This document shows, piece after piece, positions 19,689 through 28,130 of a stretch of DNA of 64,000 bases. The notes beneath the pieces are model-generated. The model had not been told where the DNA came from and ran no database searches. It was given only the letters and a program-made list of their open reading frames with translations. Source of the DNA: Microbispora sp. H11081. GTDB lineage: Bacteria > Actinomycetota > Actinomycetes > Streptosporangiales > Streptosporangiaceae. Numbering within the stretch: the stretch's first letter is position 1; each line of letters starts with the position of its first letter. The DNA lies in the NCBI RefSeq assembly GCF_012999535.1, contig NZ_JABBWV010000008.1:62001-126000 (forward strand). Direction: 5' to 3'. The position numbers and the translations under genes were made by a program.

Positions 19689-21145
19689 CCGGGCCTGTCG
19701 TGGTCGTCGGCGCCGGGCTCGGCGGCCTGGCCGCCGCGATGCGCCTGGCCGGAGCCGGCCGGGAGGTGACGGTGGTGGAAGCGGCCGACGTGCCGGGCGG
19801 CTGCTGCGGCACCGCGGCCCTGGGCGGCCACCGCGTCGACACCGGCCCCTCGGTGCTGACCATGCCCGGAGTGCTGGCCGAGACCTTCGCCGCCGCCGGG
19901 CAGGACGTGGAGCGCTGGCTGCCGCTGCGCCGGCTCGATCCTTACTATCGGCTGACCTTCCACGACGGGTCGTCGCTGGACGTGGTGGCGGGGGCCGACG
20001 CCATGGCCGAGCGGGTGCGGGCGCTGTGCGGGCCCGCGGAGGCCACGCGTTATCTGCGGTTCCGGCACGTGCTCGGCGAGATGTTCGAGGCCGAGTGGAG
20101 CGCGTTCATCGACCGCGACATGACCCGGCTGCGCGCGCTCGCCCGGCCGTACGCGCTGGCGCGGCTCGCCGCTCTCGGCGGTTTCCGCCGGCTGGACGGG
20201 CTCGTACGGCGCCACCTCACCGACGAGCGGCTGATCAGGGCGCACACGTTCCAGGCGCTGTACGTCGGCCTGTCGCCGCGCCGCGCCCTCGGCGTGTACG
20301 CGTCGATCGCCCACATGGACACGGTCGGCGGGGTCTACTTCCCCCGCGAGGGCGGCATGCACGCCGTGCCGCGGGCCATGGCCGCCGCCGCGGAGAAGGC
20401 CGGCGCCGTCATCAGGTACGGCGTGCGGGCCACCCGGGTCGAGACCGACGGGGCGGGGGTGGTCGCCGTCCGCCTCGACACCGGTGAGCGGCTGGCCGCC
20501 CGGCACGCCGTGGTGGCCTGCGACCTGCTGCGGGCGCACGGGCGGCCGGGCGGCGACGGCCTGCTGCCCGAAGAGGCGATCGACTGGCGGCTGCGCCGGC
20601 CCCGGCTCTCCCCCTCGTGCCTGGTGGCCCACTTCGCGCTGGACCGGCGGCCGGACGGTCAGGCCCACCACACGCTGCACTTCGGGCGGGAGTGGGCGAC
20701 GACGTTCGCGGCGCTGGAGTCGGGCGCGCCCCAGCCGGACCCGAGCCTGCTCGTGACATGTCCCGACGACCGGGGGCCCGCCGTGCTCAGCGTGCTCGAA
20801 CCCACGCCCAACACGCTGAGCGGGGCCGACTGGGCCACGCTCACCCCCCGCCTCATGGACCGCATGTTTGGCCGCCTCGCCGGCCTCGGCTACGGCGACC
20901 TGTCCGGCACGCCCCGGCTGGTGTTCGATCCCCCCGCCTGGCTGAGTCGCGGCCACTCGGCCGGCACGCCCTTCGCGCTCGACGCCCGTTTCACCCAGAC
21001 GGCGTGGTTCCGGCCGTCCGGGGCGGCCCGGAGGGTCCCCGGCCTCCATTTCGCGGGCATGTACACGGCGCCAGGCGTCGGCGTGCCGCCCGTGCTGATC
21101 TCCGGCCGCCTGGCCGCCGAACGCATTTTGGAGAACACCCCATGA
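19685..21145 (+). CDS. crtI: phytoene desaturase
   Basis: FAD-dependent CrtI-type desaturase of 486 residues that would introduce the conjugated double bonds converting phytoene to lycopene. The N-terminal dinucleotide-binding motif is VVVVGAGLGGLAAA, and VDTGPSVLTMP follows. VGGVYFPREGGMHAVPRAMA lies mid-protein, and the C-terminal FAD motif is LHFAGMYTAPGVGVPPVLIS. The GTG start overlaps the crtE stop as GTGA and its own stop overlaps the crtB start as ATGA, so translation is coupled. A second CrtI-like enzyme is encoded at 25575-27113. Confidence 0.94.
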   Translation: MTGPVVVVGAGLGGLAAAMRLAGAGREVTVVEAADVPGGCCGTAALGGHRVDTGPSVLTMPGVLAETFAAAGQDVERWLPLRRLDPYYRLTFHDGSSLDVVAGADAMAERVRALCGPAEATRYLRFRHVLGEMFEAEWSAFIDRDMTRLRALARPYALARLAALGGFRRLDGLVRRHLTDERLIRAHTFQALYVGLSPRRALGVYASIAHMDTVGGVYFPREGGMHAVPRAMAAAAEKAGAVIRYGVRATRVETDGAGVVAVRLDTGERLAARHAVVACDLLRAHGRPGGDGLLPEEAIDWRLRRPRLSPSCLVAHFALDRRPDGQAHHTLHFGREWATTFAALESGAPQPDPSLLVTCPDDRGPAVLSVLEPTPNTLSGADWATLTPRLMDRMFGRLAGLGYGDLSGTPRLVFDPPAWLSRGHSAGTPFALDARFTQTAWFRPSGAARRVPGLHFAGMYTAPGVGVPPVLISGRLAAERILENTP

Positions 21146-22062
21146 GCGCGTCACCCGAGACGCGGGCCGCGACGCTGACGGCCGGCTACGAACGGTGCCG
21201 CAGGCTGCACGCGAGCTACGGCCGCTCGTACTACCTGGCCACTCGCCTGCTGCCCGCCTGGAAACGGCCGCACGTCCACGCGTTGTACGGCTTCGCCCGC
21301 TACGCCGACGAGATCGTGGACTCGTTCGCGATGACCGGCGACCGGGCCGCGGCGCTTGAGCGCCTGTCCTCCCGGCTCACCGCCGCGCTGGACGGCGAGC
21401 ACGTCCGCGATCCGGTGCTCCCCGCGTTCACGCACACCGTGCGGGCGTTCGGGATCGACCAGGCGGACGTGCGGGCGTTCCTCGCCTCCATGCGCGCCGA
21501 TCTCACCGTCGGCAGGTACGCGACCTACGACGACCTGCTTGGCTACATGGAAGGGTCGGCGGCGGTCATCGGGACGATGATGCTGCCGGTGCTGGAGGCG
21601 CTGCCCGGCGAAGAGGCGCGGGCCCGCGAGCCCGCCCGCCAGCTCGGGCTGGCCTTCCAGCTCACCAACTTCATCCGCGACGTGCGTGAGGACCTGGCGC
21701 GTGGCCGCGTCTACCTCCCGCTGGAGGACCTGGACAAGTTCGGCGTGACGGAGGCCGACCTGGCCGCGCCGTACGCCACCCCCGCCGTGCGGGAACTGGT
21801 GGCGTACGAGTGCGACCGCGCCCGCGACCACTACCGGCGGGCCCGTGAGGGGATCGCGCTGCTCGCGCCCTCGTCCCGGCCCTGCATCCGGGCGGCGTAC
21901 GAGCTGTACGGCGGCATCCTGGGCGAGATCGAGGCGGCCGGGCACGACGTGCTGGCGAGGCGGGCCAGGGTTCCGCGCACGCGCAGGCTGGAGATCTTCA
22001 CCCGGCACCTGCTGGCCGCCCGCGCCGCCGCCCGCGCCGAACTCCGGGTGGGGGTGGCGTGA
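21142..22062 (+). CDS. crtB: phytoene synthase
   Basis: Squalene/phytoene synthase family enzyme of 306 residues that condenses two GGPP molecules head to head. Both aspartate-rich motifs are intact (YADEIVD near residue 55 and NFIRDVREDLARGRVYLP near 178), together with SYYLATRLLP and YMEGSAAVIG. It is the third gene of the tightly overlapping crtE-crtI-crtB-plsX unit. The ATG shares bases with the crtI stop, and its own stop touches the plsX start. Confidence 0.95.
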   Translation: MSASPETRAATLTAGYERCRRLHASYGRSYYLATRLLPAWKRPHVHALYGFARYADEIVDSFAMTGDRAAALERLSSRLTAALDGEHVRDPVLPAFTHTVRAFGIDQADVRAFLASMRADLTVGRYATYDDLLGYMEGSAAVIGTMMLPVLEALPGEEARAREPARQLGLAFQLTNFIRDVREDLARGRVYLPLEDLDKFGVTEADLAAPYATPAVRELVAYECDRARDHYRRAREGIALLAPSSRPCIRAAYELYGGILGEIEAAGHDVLARRARVPRTRRLEIFTRHLLAARAAARAELRVGVA

Positions 22063-23042
22063 TGTCCCTGCCGGTCGTGGTGGACGCGATGGGCGGGGAC
22101 CACGGGCCCGCGGAGATCGTGCGGGGGGCGGTCGAGGCGTGGCGCGAGCACGGCGTGCCGGTCGTCCTCGTGGGCCGGGCCGGGGTCGTGCGCAGGGAGC
22201 TCGCCCGGCTCGGCGCCGCGGGCGAGGTCGACGTCGCGCACGCCCCCGACGTCGTGCCGATGACCGAGCGGGGCGCGGGCGCGGTCCGGATGGTCGGCTC
22301 CAGCCTGTCCGTCGGCTTCGACCTCCTGCGGGAGGGGGCAGGGGCGGCCTTCGTGTCCGCCGGGTCCACCGGGGCCGTGGTCGCCTGCGCGGTCGACCGG
22401 CTCGGCACTGCGCCCGCCGTGCTGCGCCCCTCGCTGGCCGTGGCGCTGCCGACGACCGCGGGCGGCGCCACGGTGCTGGTCGACGCCGGCGCGACCGTCG
22501 ACCCGACGCCCGGGATGATCGCCCAGTTCGCGCTGCTCGGGGCGGCGTACGCGCAACTCGTGCTGGGGGTGGCGGACCCGCGCGTCGGGCTGCTGTCGAT
22601 CGGCGCGGAGCCCGGCAAGGGAAACCGGCTGACGCGCCGGGCCGAGACGCTGCTGCACGGCCTGCCGATGCGGTTCCACGGCAACGTGGAGGGCGGCGAC
22701 GTGCTCACCGGGGCCGTCGACGTGATCGTCACCGACGGGTTCACCGGCAACGTCGTGCTGAAGAACGTGGAGGGGACCGTGCGCGCCACGCTCGCCCTCG
22801 CGGCGGCGGACGGCGTGGCCGCCCCGGCCGCCCTCGGGCGGGTGGCGGCCCGCTACGACCCGCGGACGCACGGCGGCGCGGCCCTCCTCGGGCTCACCCG
22901 CACCGTCGTCGTGGCGCACGGCTCCTCCCGGGCGGGGACCATCGCGCGGGCCTGCGTGGTGGCCCGCGACCTCGCGGAGGGCGAGATCGTGGCCAGGCTC
23001 GGCGACCGTCTCACGAGTCTCGCCGTCCAACCGGCGCCGTGA
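22062..23042 (+). CDS. plsX: phosphate acyltransferase PlsX, embedded in the carotenoid operon
   Basis: Makes acyl phosphate from acyl-ACP and phosphate, the donor used by PlsY. The 326-residue protein has family landmarks VVVDAMGGDHGPAEIV, AAFVSAGSTGAV, GAEPGKGN and DVIVTDGFTGNVVLKNVEG. The ATG at 22062 overlaps the crtB stop by one base (TGATG), and a GTG one codon earlier is possible, so expression is tied to crtB. Such a placement is unusual for a phospholipid gene. With the nearby plsY-like gene it suggests acyl phosphate is needed by this pathway, for example to acylate a carotenoid glycoside. It could instead be the ordinary phospholipid enzyme. Confidence 0.9.
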   Translation: MSLPVVVDAMGGDHGPAEIVRGAVEAWREHGVPVVLVGRAGVVRRELARLGAAGEVDVAHAPDVVPMTERGAGAVRMVGSSLSVGFDLLREGAGAAFVSAGSTGAVVACAVDRLGTAPAVLRPSLAVALPTTAGGATVLVDAGATVDPTPGMIAQFALLGAAYAQLVLGVADPRVGLLSIGAEPGKGNRLTRRAETLLHGLPMRFHGNVEGGDVLTGAVDVIVTDGFTGNVVLKNVEGTVRATLALAAADGVAAPAALGRVAARYDPRTHGGAALLGLTRTVVVAHGSSRAGTIARACVVARDLAEGEIVARLGDRLTSLAVQPAP

Positions 23043-23044
23043 CC

Positions 23045-23833
23045 TCACGCACTGCCGGACGGCGCCCCCTGACCCGGCGCCCCCTGACCCGGCGACACCA
23101 GACCGGCGAGGGGGTCGGCGCCGCCCCAGGTGCCCGCGCTCGCGTAGGGAATGAACCGGGCGAACAGCTCCTCGGAGTACCAGTCGTGGGCGCGGACCCG
23201 TTCGACGACCTCACGGTGCTCCCGCCCGGCGTAGGCGAACGCGCGTACGGCGGCGGCGTCGCGCCACAGCGAGAAGGTCGCCTGCCTGGCCAGCGGCCAC
23301 TCCCCCAGCCCGACGGAGGCGATGCAGCTCTCCTGGGCCCGCAGCCACCGGTCGACGGTGGGCACGGACCGGTAGAACGCGGTCAGGCGCGACGGCCGGA
23401 TCGACGCCCGGGTCAGCACCGCCACGGGCCCCGCCGCCGCAGGGGACGGTGCGTGACCAGGCGGCCGGGGCACGGGTGTGAACGGCTCGACGCCCTTCCA
23501 GCGCCCGCGCGAGGAGATCGGCGCGAGCCGTACGTCCCAGGTCTCCACGGCCTCGCGCCGCCACCTGGCCGGGATCGGCGAGCGCGTCAGGAACTCCTCG
23601 GCCGCCCGCTCGTCGCGCCAGACGGCGAGCAGCGCCCAGCGGCGCAGGTCGGCGCCGAAGGTCATCGACGCTCCCCTGCCCGTGCCGAGCAGCCGCCAGA
23701 ACAGCAGCCCCCCGGTGCGGCGCAGCACCGGGCGGTCGAAGGCCATGTGACGCATCGCCCCCCGGTCCTCGTATCTCTGGAGGTGGAACGTGACGACGCT
23801 CCCGCCGTTCGTCCCCCTGCTCGTGGCGTCCAT
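23045..23833 (-). CDS. crtA: spheroidene monooxygenase-like carotenoid ketolase
   Basis: CrtA introduces a 2-keto group next to the hydroxylated or methoxylated end of acyclic carotenoids. The 262-residue protein resembles Rhodobacter CrtA through its length: FWRLLGTGRG, LLAVWRDERAAEEF, VLTRASIRPSR, VGLGEWPLARQATFSLW and DWYSEELFARF. I chose the ATG at 23833 because it follows GAGGAG by ten bases and keeps the VTFHLQRYE segment matching the CrtA N terminus; no other start codon lies between. This overlaps the plsY 5' end by 44 bp on the opposite strand. The 3' end stops two bases from the plsX stop, tail to tail. Confidence 0.88.
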   Translation of the reverse strand: MDATSRGTNGGSVVTFHLQRYEDRGAMRHMAFDRPVLRRTGGLLFWRLLGTGRGASMTFGADLRRWALLAVWRDERAAEEFLTRSPIPARWRREAVETWDVRLAPISSRGRWKGVEPFTPVPRPPGHAPSPAAAGPVAVLTRASIRPSRLTAFYRSVPTVDRWLRAQESCIASVGLGEWPLARQATFSLWRDAAAVRAFAYAGREHREVVERVRAHDWYSEELFARFIPYASAGTWGGADPLAGLVSPGQGAPGQGAPSGSA

Positions 23834-24404
23834 CGGCGGTTATCTCCTCGGCTCTGTTCCGGTCGCGGTGCTGGTCGCCGGGCGGCGTGGGGCCGACCCC
23901 CGGGAGATCGGCGACCGCAACCCCGGCTTCTGGAACGTGCGCGAGCGCCTCGGCGGCCGTACGGCCGCGCCGGTCTTCGCCGGGGACATGGCCAAGGGCG
24001 TGCTCGCCGGGCTGCTCGGCCTGCTGGCCGGCGGCGCGCACACCGCCGGGGCGGGGGTGGTCGCGGGCGCGAGCGCCCCCGCGGCGTACCTGGCCGTGGC
24101 GGCCGCGATGATCGGCCACGCCTGGCCGGTCTTCGCCGGGTTCCGCGGCGGGCGGTCCGTGCTGACCTTCACCGGCGGCGTCGCGGTGATCTGCCCGCCC
24201 GCGTTCGTGCTCGCGCTCGCCGTTCTCGGGGTGGTGTTCCTGCTCACGCGGTCGTTCGCGATCGGGGCCAGGGCCGGGGTGTTCGCGATCCCGCTGCTGC
24301 AACTGCCGTTCGCGCCGATCGGCCACGTCGCCGCGACCGGGGCGCTCATGTGCCTCATCGGGCTGCGCTTCGGGCAGGCGGCGCTGGCCGCGCGCCGCGC
24401 GTGA
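23790..24404 (+). CDS. plsY: PlsY-like acyl-phosphate acyltransferase
   Basis: Polytopic membrane protein of 204 residues with PlsY motifs: GGYLLGSVPVAVLVA, the loop GDRNPGFWNV in place of the usual S-x-N-x-G-x-x-N element, GDMAKGVLAG, and GHAWPVFAGFRGGRSV. PlsY transfers an acyl group from acyl phosphate to glycerol 3-phosphate. The altered first loop, together with its place inside a carotenoid locus, leaves room for a different acceptor such as a carotenoid-linked sugar. The GTG at 23790 has a strong GGAGGTGG ribosome site. The gene overlaps crtA at its 5' end and the glycosyltransferase gene at its 3' end, both on the opposite strand. Confidence 0.85.
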   Translation: MTTLPPFVPLLVASIGGYLLGSVPVAVLVAGRRGADPREIGDRNPGFWNVRERLGGRTAAPVFAGDMAKGVLAGLLGLLAGGAHTAGAGVVAGASAPAAYLAVAAAMIGHAWPVFAGFRGGRSVLTFTGGVAVICPPAFVLALAVLGVVFLLTRSFAIGARAGVFAIPLLQLPFAPIGHVAATGALMCLIGLRFGQAALAARRA

Positions 24405-25578
24405 CGGCGCCCGCGCCGTCGCCGCCGCCGTCAGGCGTGGCGGGGTAGGCGCGGCTCCGCCAGGTCCTGACGGGCCGCAGCGTCGCCTGCGTGAGCCGTA
24501 CGGCTGTGGCCGGGTCGAGCAGGAACGACAGCGCCACCCCCGCGCCCGGCCGGGCGTAGCTGCGCCGCAGCGCGGCGCCGAGGAGCACCCGTACGGCGAG
24601 CAGCGCCAGGTCGAGCCGGGTCGGCCGCCCGGCGGCCAGGCGGAGCGCGGGCAACGCGGCGGCGAGCCAGACGACGGCGAGATCGGCGGCCTGCCAGGCG
24701 GGGCTGGTGACGTCGCGCAGCGGGAGCGAGCGCCCCCACTCCCGCCACACCCCGGCGGCCGACTCGTGCATGTCGACCTCCAGCAGTTCCGCCGCGTCGA
24801 GGAAGCCGACCCTCCAGCCGCGGGCGGCGAGCGCCCTGGCGAGGGCGACGTCGTCGGTCATGTGCCCGCGCACCCGGGCGAAGCCGTCGGCCCGCCGCAT
24901 CGCCTCCCGCCGGAAGGCCAGGCACTGGCCGTTGGCCACCACGCGGTGCGGCGGCGGCGGGGCGGGCGGCCCGATGGGGCCGAACCGGTAGACCAGCGTG
25001 GCGAGGAACGACGCGTGCAGCGCCTGCTCGGCGAGGCCGTCGCAGACGAACCGGGGGCCCGCGCTGACCAAGTCGTGGTCCCGCAGGGCGGCGGCGAGCG
25101 CGCCGAACAGGCCGGGCCTTGGCCGGGTGTCGGCGTCCAGGGTGACCACGATCTCGCCGCGCGCCCGCGACAGCCCCTGGTGCAGCGCCCACTGCTTGCC
25201 CACCCAGCCGTCCGGCAGCGGACGTCCGGGCACCACCGTCGCGCCGTACGCGGCGGCGAGCCGCGCGGTGCCGTCCGCCGACTCGTCGTCGACCACGATG
25301 ACCTCGGCGACGGCGGGGTCGGCCAGCACCGCGCGCAGGCAGGGACCGAGCCGCCCCTCCTCGTCCCTGGCGGGGATGACCACCGACACGTCCGGCCCGC
25401 CGTCGCCCCGGGGCTGCCGGACCCGGTTCCCGCCGCCGGGCGCGGCGAGGGGCGGGAGCCGCCGGCGGCCGCGGGCGAGCCGCGCCAGCACGACCAGCGC
25501 GGCGACGGCCTGGGCGGCGGCGAGCGCCCGCCCGAGTGTCCCGGCCGCCCGGGACCCTCCGACCGCGCCCGCGCTCAC
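24355..25578 (-). CDS. family 2 glycosyltransferase (CruG-like)
   Basis: Membrane-associated glycosyltransferase of 407 residues. A hydrophobic N-terminal segment is followed by the GT-A core: DVSVVIPARDEE, VIVVDDESADGT, the metal-binding LDADTRP, and HMTDDVALARALAARGW. Two or more hydrophobic segments close the protein. In carotenoid loci with cruF, such an enzyme (CruG) attaches a sugar to the 1'- or 2'-hydroxyl. The GTG start overlaps the crtD stop by four bases. The C-terminal 50 bp overlap the plsY 3' end on the other strand. Confidence 0.83.
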   Translation of the reverse strand: MSAGAVGGSRAAGTLGRALAAAQAVAALVVLARLARGRRRLPPLAAPGGGNRVRQPRGDGGPDVSVVIPARDEEGRLGPCLRAVLADPAVAEVIVVDDESADGTARLAAAYGATVVPGRPLPDGWVGKQWALHQGLSRARGEIVVTLDADTRPRPGLFGALAAALRDHDLVSAGPRFVCDGLAEQALHASFLATLVYRFGPIGPPAPPPPHRVVANGQCLAFRREAMRRADGFARVRGHMTDDVALARALAARGWRVGFLDAAELLEVDMHESAAGVWREWGRSLPLRDVTSPAWQAADLAVVWLAAALPALRLAAGRPTRLDLALLAVRVLLGAALRRSYARPGAGVALSFLLDPATAVRLTQATLRPVRTWRSRAYPATPDGGGDGAGAVTRGARPAPPARSAAR

Positions 25579-27113
25579 CGGCGCCCCTTCCCGGCGCGCC
25601 GGGCGGAGCCGGGGAAGTCGCGGCGCACCAGCGCGGCCACGATCCGCCCGCCCATGGCCACCAGCGGCAGCCCGCCTCCCGGATGCGCGGAACCGCCGAC
25701 GAGGTAGAGGCCGCGCACCGGCCCCCGGTTGCCGGGACGGCGGAAGGGGGCCATCGGACCGCCGTACGCGCCGCCGTAGATCGCCCCGCCCCACGCGCCG
25801 TACCGGTCGCGCAGGTCGGCCGGGGTCAGCAGGTCGAGGAAGCGCAGCCGGCCGGACAGGTCGTGGCCCCTGCTCGCCAGACGGCCGAGCACGAGCTCCG
25901 CGTACGCCTCGGGCGGCATCGGCCAGCGCGCCGGGTCGCCGGCGGGGACGTTCACGAGCATGCTCCAGCTTTCCGCGCCCGCGGGGGCCTGGGTGGGGTC
26001 GTCCGCCACCGGGCGGGCGATGTAAACCGTGGGGTCCTCCGGCGGCCTCCGCCGGTCGAAGATGTCGCGGAACTCGCGCCGGTAGTCGGCGGAGAACACC
26101 ACCGAGTGGTGCGGCATGCCCTCGGTCCGCCCCTCCACGGCGGCGAGCAGCAGGAACGCGGACGACGACAGGCCGAGCCCGGCTATCCGGCGAAGCCGGG
26201 CACGGTCGGGCAGGAGCCGCCCGTACAGCGCCGCCGCGTCGGCGTTGACGATCACGATGTCGGCCCTGACCGTCTCCCCCCTGACCGTGCGGACGCCGCC
26301 CACACGGCCCCGGCCCGCGATCACCTCGCCGATCTCGGTCTCCAGGTGGATCTCGACGCCCGCCTTCGCCAGCGACGCGGCCAGCGCGTCGGCGAGGCGG
26401 GGCAGGCCGCCCCGCACGTACCATCCGCCGTCTCCGTGCTCGATGGCGGGGACGCAGCCCAGGGCGGCGGGCGCCCGGTAGGGGCTCGACCCGGCGTAGG
26501 TGGCGTAGCGGCCGACGTACTGCCGCAGGCGGGGGTCCCGGAAGAAGCGTCCGGCGAGCGCGTCCAGCGTGCGGCCTGGCGCGACCGCGAGCAGGTCGCC
26601 CGGCCGTGGCCGCCGGCCGGGGTCGCGCCGCCCGTCCGGTCCGCCCGTGGTCCCCGAGGCCCCATGGCCGGACCGTGGGATCGGCGGGTCGACGACGGGC
26701 CCTGACAGCGGTCCCGCGAAGAAGGTGCGCATCGACGCGTCCAGGCAGCGCCCGGCCCAGCGGTGGTAGTCCCGCCAGCCGCGGCCCTCGCCCGGCGCGA
26801 GCCGGTCCACCGCCTCAGCCGTGCGCTCCGGGTCGCGGTAGGTCGACATTGTCGAGCCGTCCGGCCAGTGATAGCGGCACAGCTCGTCGAGTTCGACCAG
26901 GTCGAGCGGGACGCCGAGGTCCAGGAACAGGCCCGGCAGGGTGAGCAGCGAGGGGCCGATCGAGAACGTGAAGCCGTCCCGCCTGTGCTCGGCCAGCTTG
27001 CCGCCCAGCCGGGGCAGCCGCTCGTAGACGCGCACGTCGTGTCCGTCCCTGGCGAGCAGCAGGGCGGCCACCATGCCGCCGACGCCGCCGCCGACCACGA
27101 TCACCTCCGCCAT
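25575..27113 (-). CDS. crtD: CrtD-like carotenoid 3,4-desaturase
   Basis: Second CrtI-family FAD desaturase/isomerase, 512 residues. The N terminus is VIVVGGGVGGMVAALLLARD, with FTFSIGPSLLTLPGLF, a mid-protein GGWYVRGGLPRLADALA, and the C-terminal FAD motif LYLVGGSAHPGGGLPLVAMGG. HPGGGLPL is characteristic of the CrtD/CrtO side of the family rather than of phytoene desaturase. With CruF and CrtA neighbours the likely reaction is 3,4-desaturation of a 1-hydroxylated acyclic carotenoid. An Arg/Gly-rich insertion lies at about 145-170. The start overlaps the cruF 3' end by 13 bp. Confidence 0.85.
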   Translation of the reverse strand: MAEVIVVGGGVGGMVAALLLARDGHDVRVYERLPRLGGKLAEHRRDGFTFSIGPSLLTLPGLFLDLGVPLDLVELDELCRYHWPDGSTMSTYRDPERTAEAVDRLAPGEGRGWRDYHRWAGRCLDASMRTFFAGPLSGPVVDPPIPRSGHGASGTTGGPDGRRDPGRRPRPGDLLAVAPGRTLDALAGRFFRDPRLRQYVGRYATYAGSSPYRAPAALGCVPAIEHGDGGWYVRGGLPRLADALAASLAKAGVEIHLETEIGEVIAGRGRVGGVRTVRGETVRADIVIVNADAAALYGRLLPDRARLRRIAGLGLSSSAFLLLAAVEGRTEGMPHHSVVFSADYRREFRDIFDRRRPPEDPTVYIARPVADDPTQAPAGAESWSMLVNVPAGDPARWPMPPEAYAELVLGRLASRGHDLSGRLRFLDLLTPADLRDRYGAWGGAIYGGAYGGPMAPFRRPGNRGPVRGLYLVGGSAHPGGGLPLVAMGGRIVAALVRRDFPGSARRAGKGRR

Positions 27114-28042
27114 GCGCGTCCCCAGGCGAGCAGGGCGAACGTGCCCATCGCGAGCCCCCCGGCGGCGGCCACGAGAAGATCGGGCGGCCGGAAGACCACG
27201 GCGAAGCCGACGGTCTCCATCACCGCCATCACCGTGTAGAGGGCGACCAGCCCGCTCGCCCCCGTACGGCCGCCTCCCGCGCGGGCGCCTCCCGCGCGGG
27301 CGCCTTCCGCGCGGACCGTGACGCGGTCGATGAGCGTCATGACCAGGAGGGAGACCAGCAGCCACCCGGCGAAGTTGCTGAGCGGCACGCCGCGGTAGGG
27401 CCCGGGTTCGGCCCAGACCCACAGCCCGAGCCTGAGCATCTGCGGGTCGAGGAACAGGTCCCAGGAGGTGAGCGCCAGCGCGCCCGTGACGATCGGGGCC
27501 GGCCGGCCGCGCGGCGCCACGCGCCGGGCGACGGCGTGGGCGGCCAGGCCCATGCCGCCCCACGCGAGGGCGACGATCAGCGGGACGCCGCCGGGCCGCG
27601 GCCACAGGGCGTCGGTGTAGCGGTAGTCGCCGAACGGCAGGCCCGTCCTGACGCCGATCCACTCGGCGGCGAAGCCCGCGGCCACCGCCGCCGCGAACGC
27701 GCCCGCCGCCCTGGCCGGGGTGTACGCCGCGGCCGCGAAGGCGAGCGCGCACACCGCCACCAGGACCACGACCACGGTGGTGAGGCGCAGGTCGCCGGGC
27801 CGCAGCCCCGTAGCGATCTGGGCGGCCACCAGCGCGGCCAGCGCGATCACGACGGCCACGGTCGTCGCGCGCCGGACGCCGCCCGTTCCTGCCGCGTCCG
27901 CCAGGTGTGCCCCGCCTGCCCCGCCTGCCGCGTCCGGCCGCGGCCGGGACGGCCACGGCCCCTTCAGGCGCGGCCGGCGTGATCCGCGCCGCCCGTGTGG
28001 TGTGGCGCCGGCCTCGGCCGCTGTGATGTTCCTCGTCTTCAC
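27101..28042 (-). CDS. cruF: CruF-type carotenoid 1,2-hydratase
   Basis: Integral-membrane hydratase of 313 residues with about seven hydrophobic segments. The DUF422/CruF signature is clear: AAEWIGVRTGLPFGDYRYTD, LALTSWDLFLDPQM, and GPYRGVPLSNFAGW. CruF adds water across the terminal double bond of lycopene or gamma-carotene to give the 1-hydroxy product that CrtD, CrtA and a glycosyltransferase use next. The first 55 residues are basic and low in complexity, so translation could begin further in. The GTG at 28042 has a weak ribosome site. A 15-bp repeat (27276-27320) encodes an ARAGG-like stretch. Confidence 0.88.
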   Translation of the reverse strand: MKTRNITAAEAGATPHGRRGSRRPRLKGPWPSRPRPDAAGGAGGAHLADAAGTGGVRRATTVAVVIALAALVAAQIATGLRPGDLRLTTVVVVLVAVCALAFAAAAYTPARAAGAFAAAVAAGFAAEWIGVRTGLPFGDYRYTDALWPRPGGVPLIVALAWGGMGLAAHAVARRVAPRGRPAPIVTGALALTSWDLFLDPQMLRLGLWVWAEPGPYRGVPLSNFAGWLLVSLLVMTLIDRVTVRAEGARAGGARAGGGRTGASGLVALYTVMAVMETVGFAVVFRPPDLLVAAAGGLAMGTFALLAWGRAWRR

Positions 28043-28130
28043 ACAGGGTGATTCGAGCGGATCCCCGTGATCGGATGCCCCCGGCCCCTGCGACGGGGCT
28101 CATCGGCCGCGGGCACGCCGCGGCGGCAGG

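Noticed and set aside
17483..21154. A 1200-residue open frame on the minus strand across crtE and crtI
   Set aside because: Antisense to well-supported crt genes and without any recognisable motif.
27276..27320. 15-bp GCGCGGGCGCCTCCC-like tandem repeat
   Set aside because: It lies within cruF, codes for a simple ARAGG stretch, and is explained as a low-complexity linker rather than a regulatory element.
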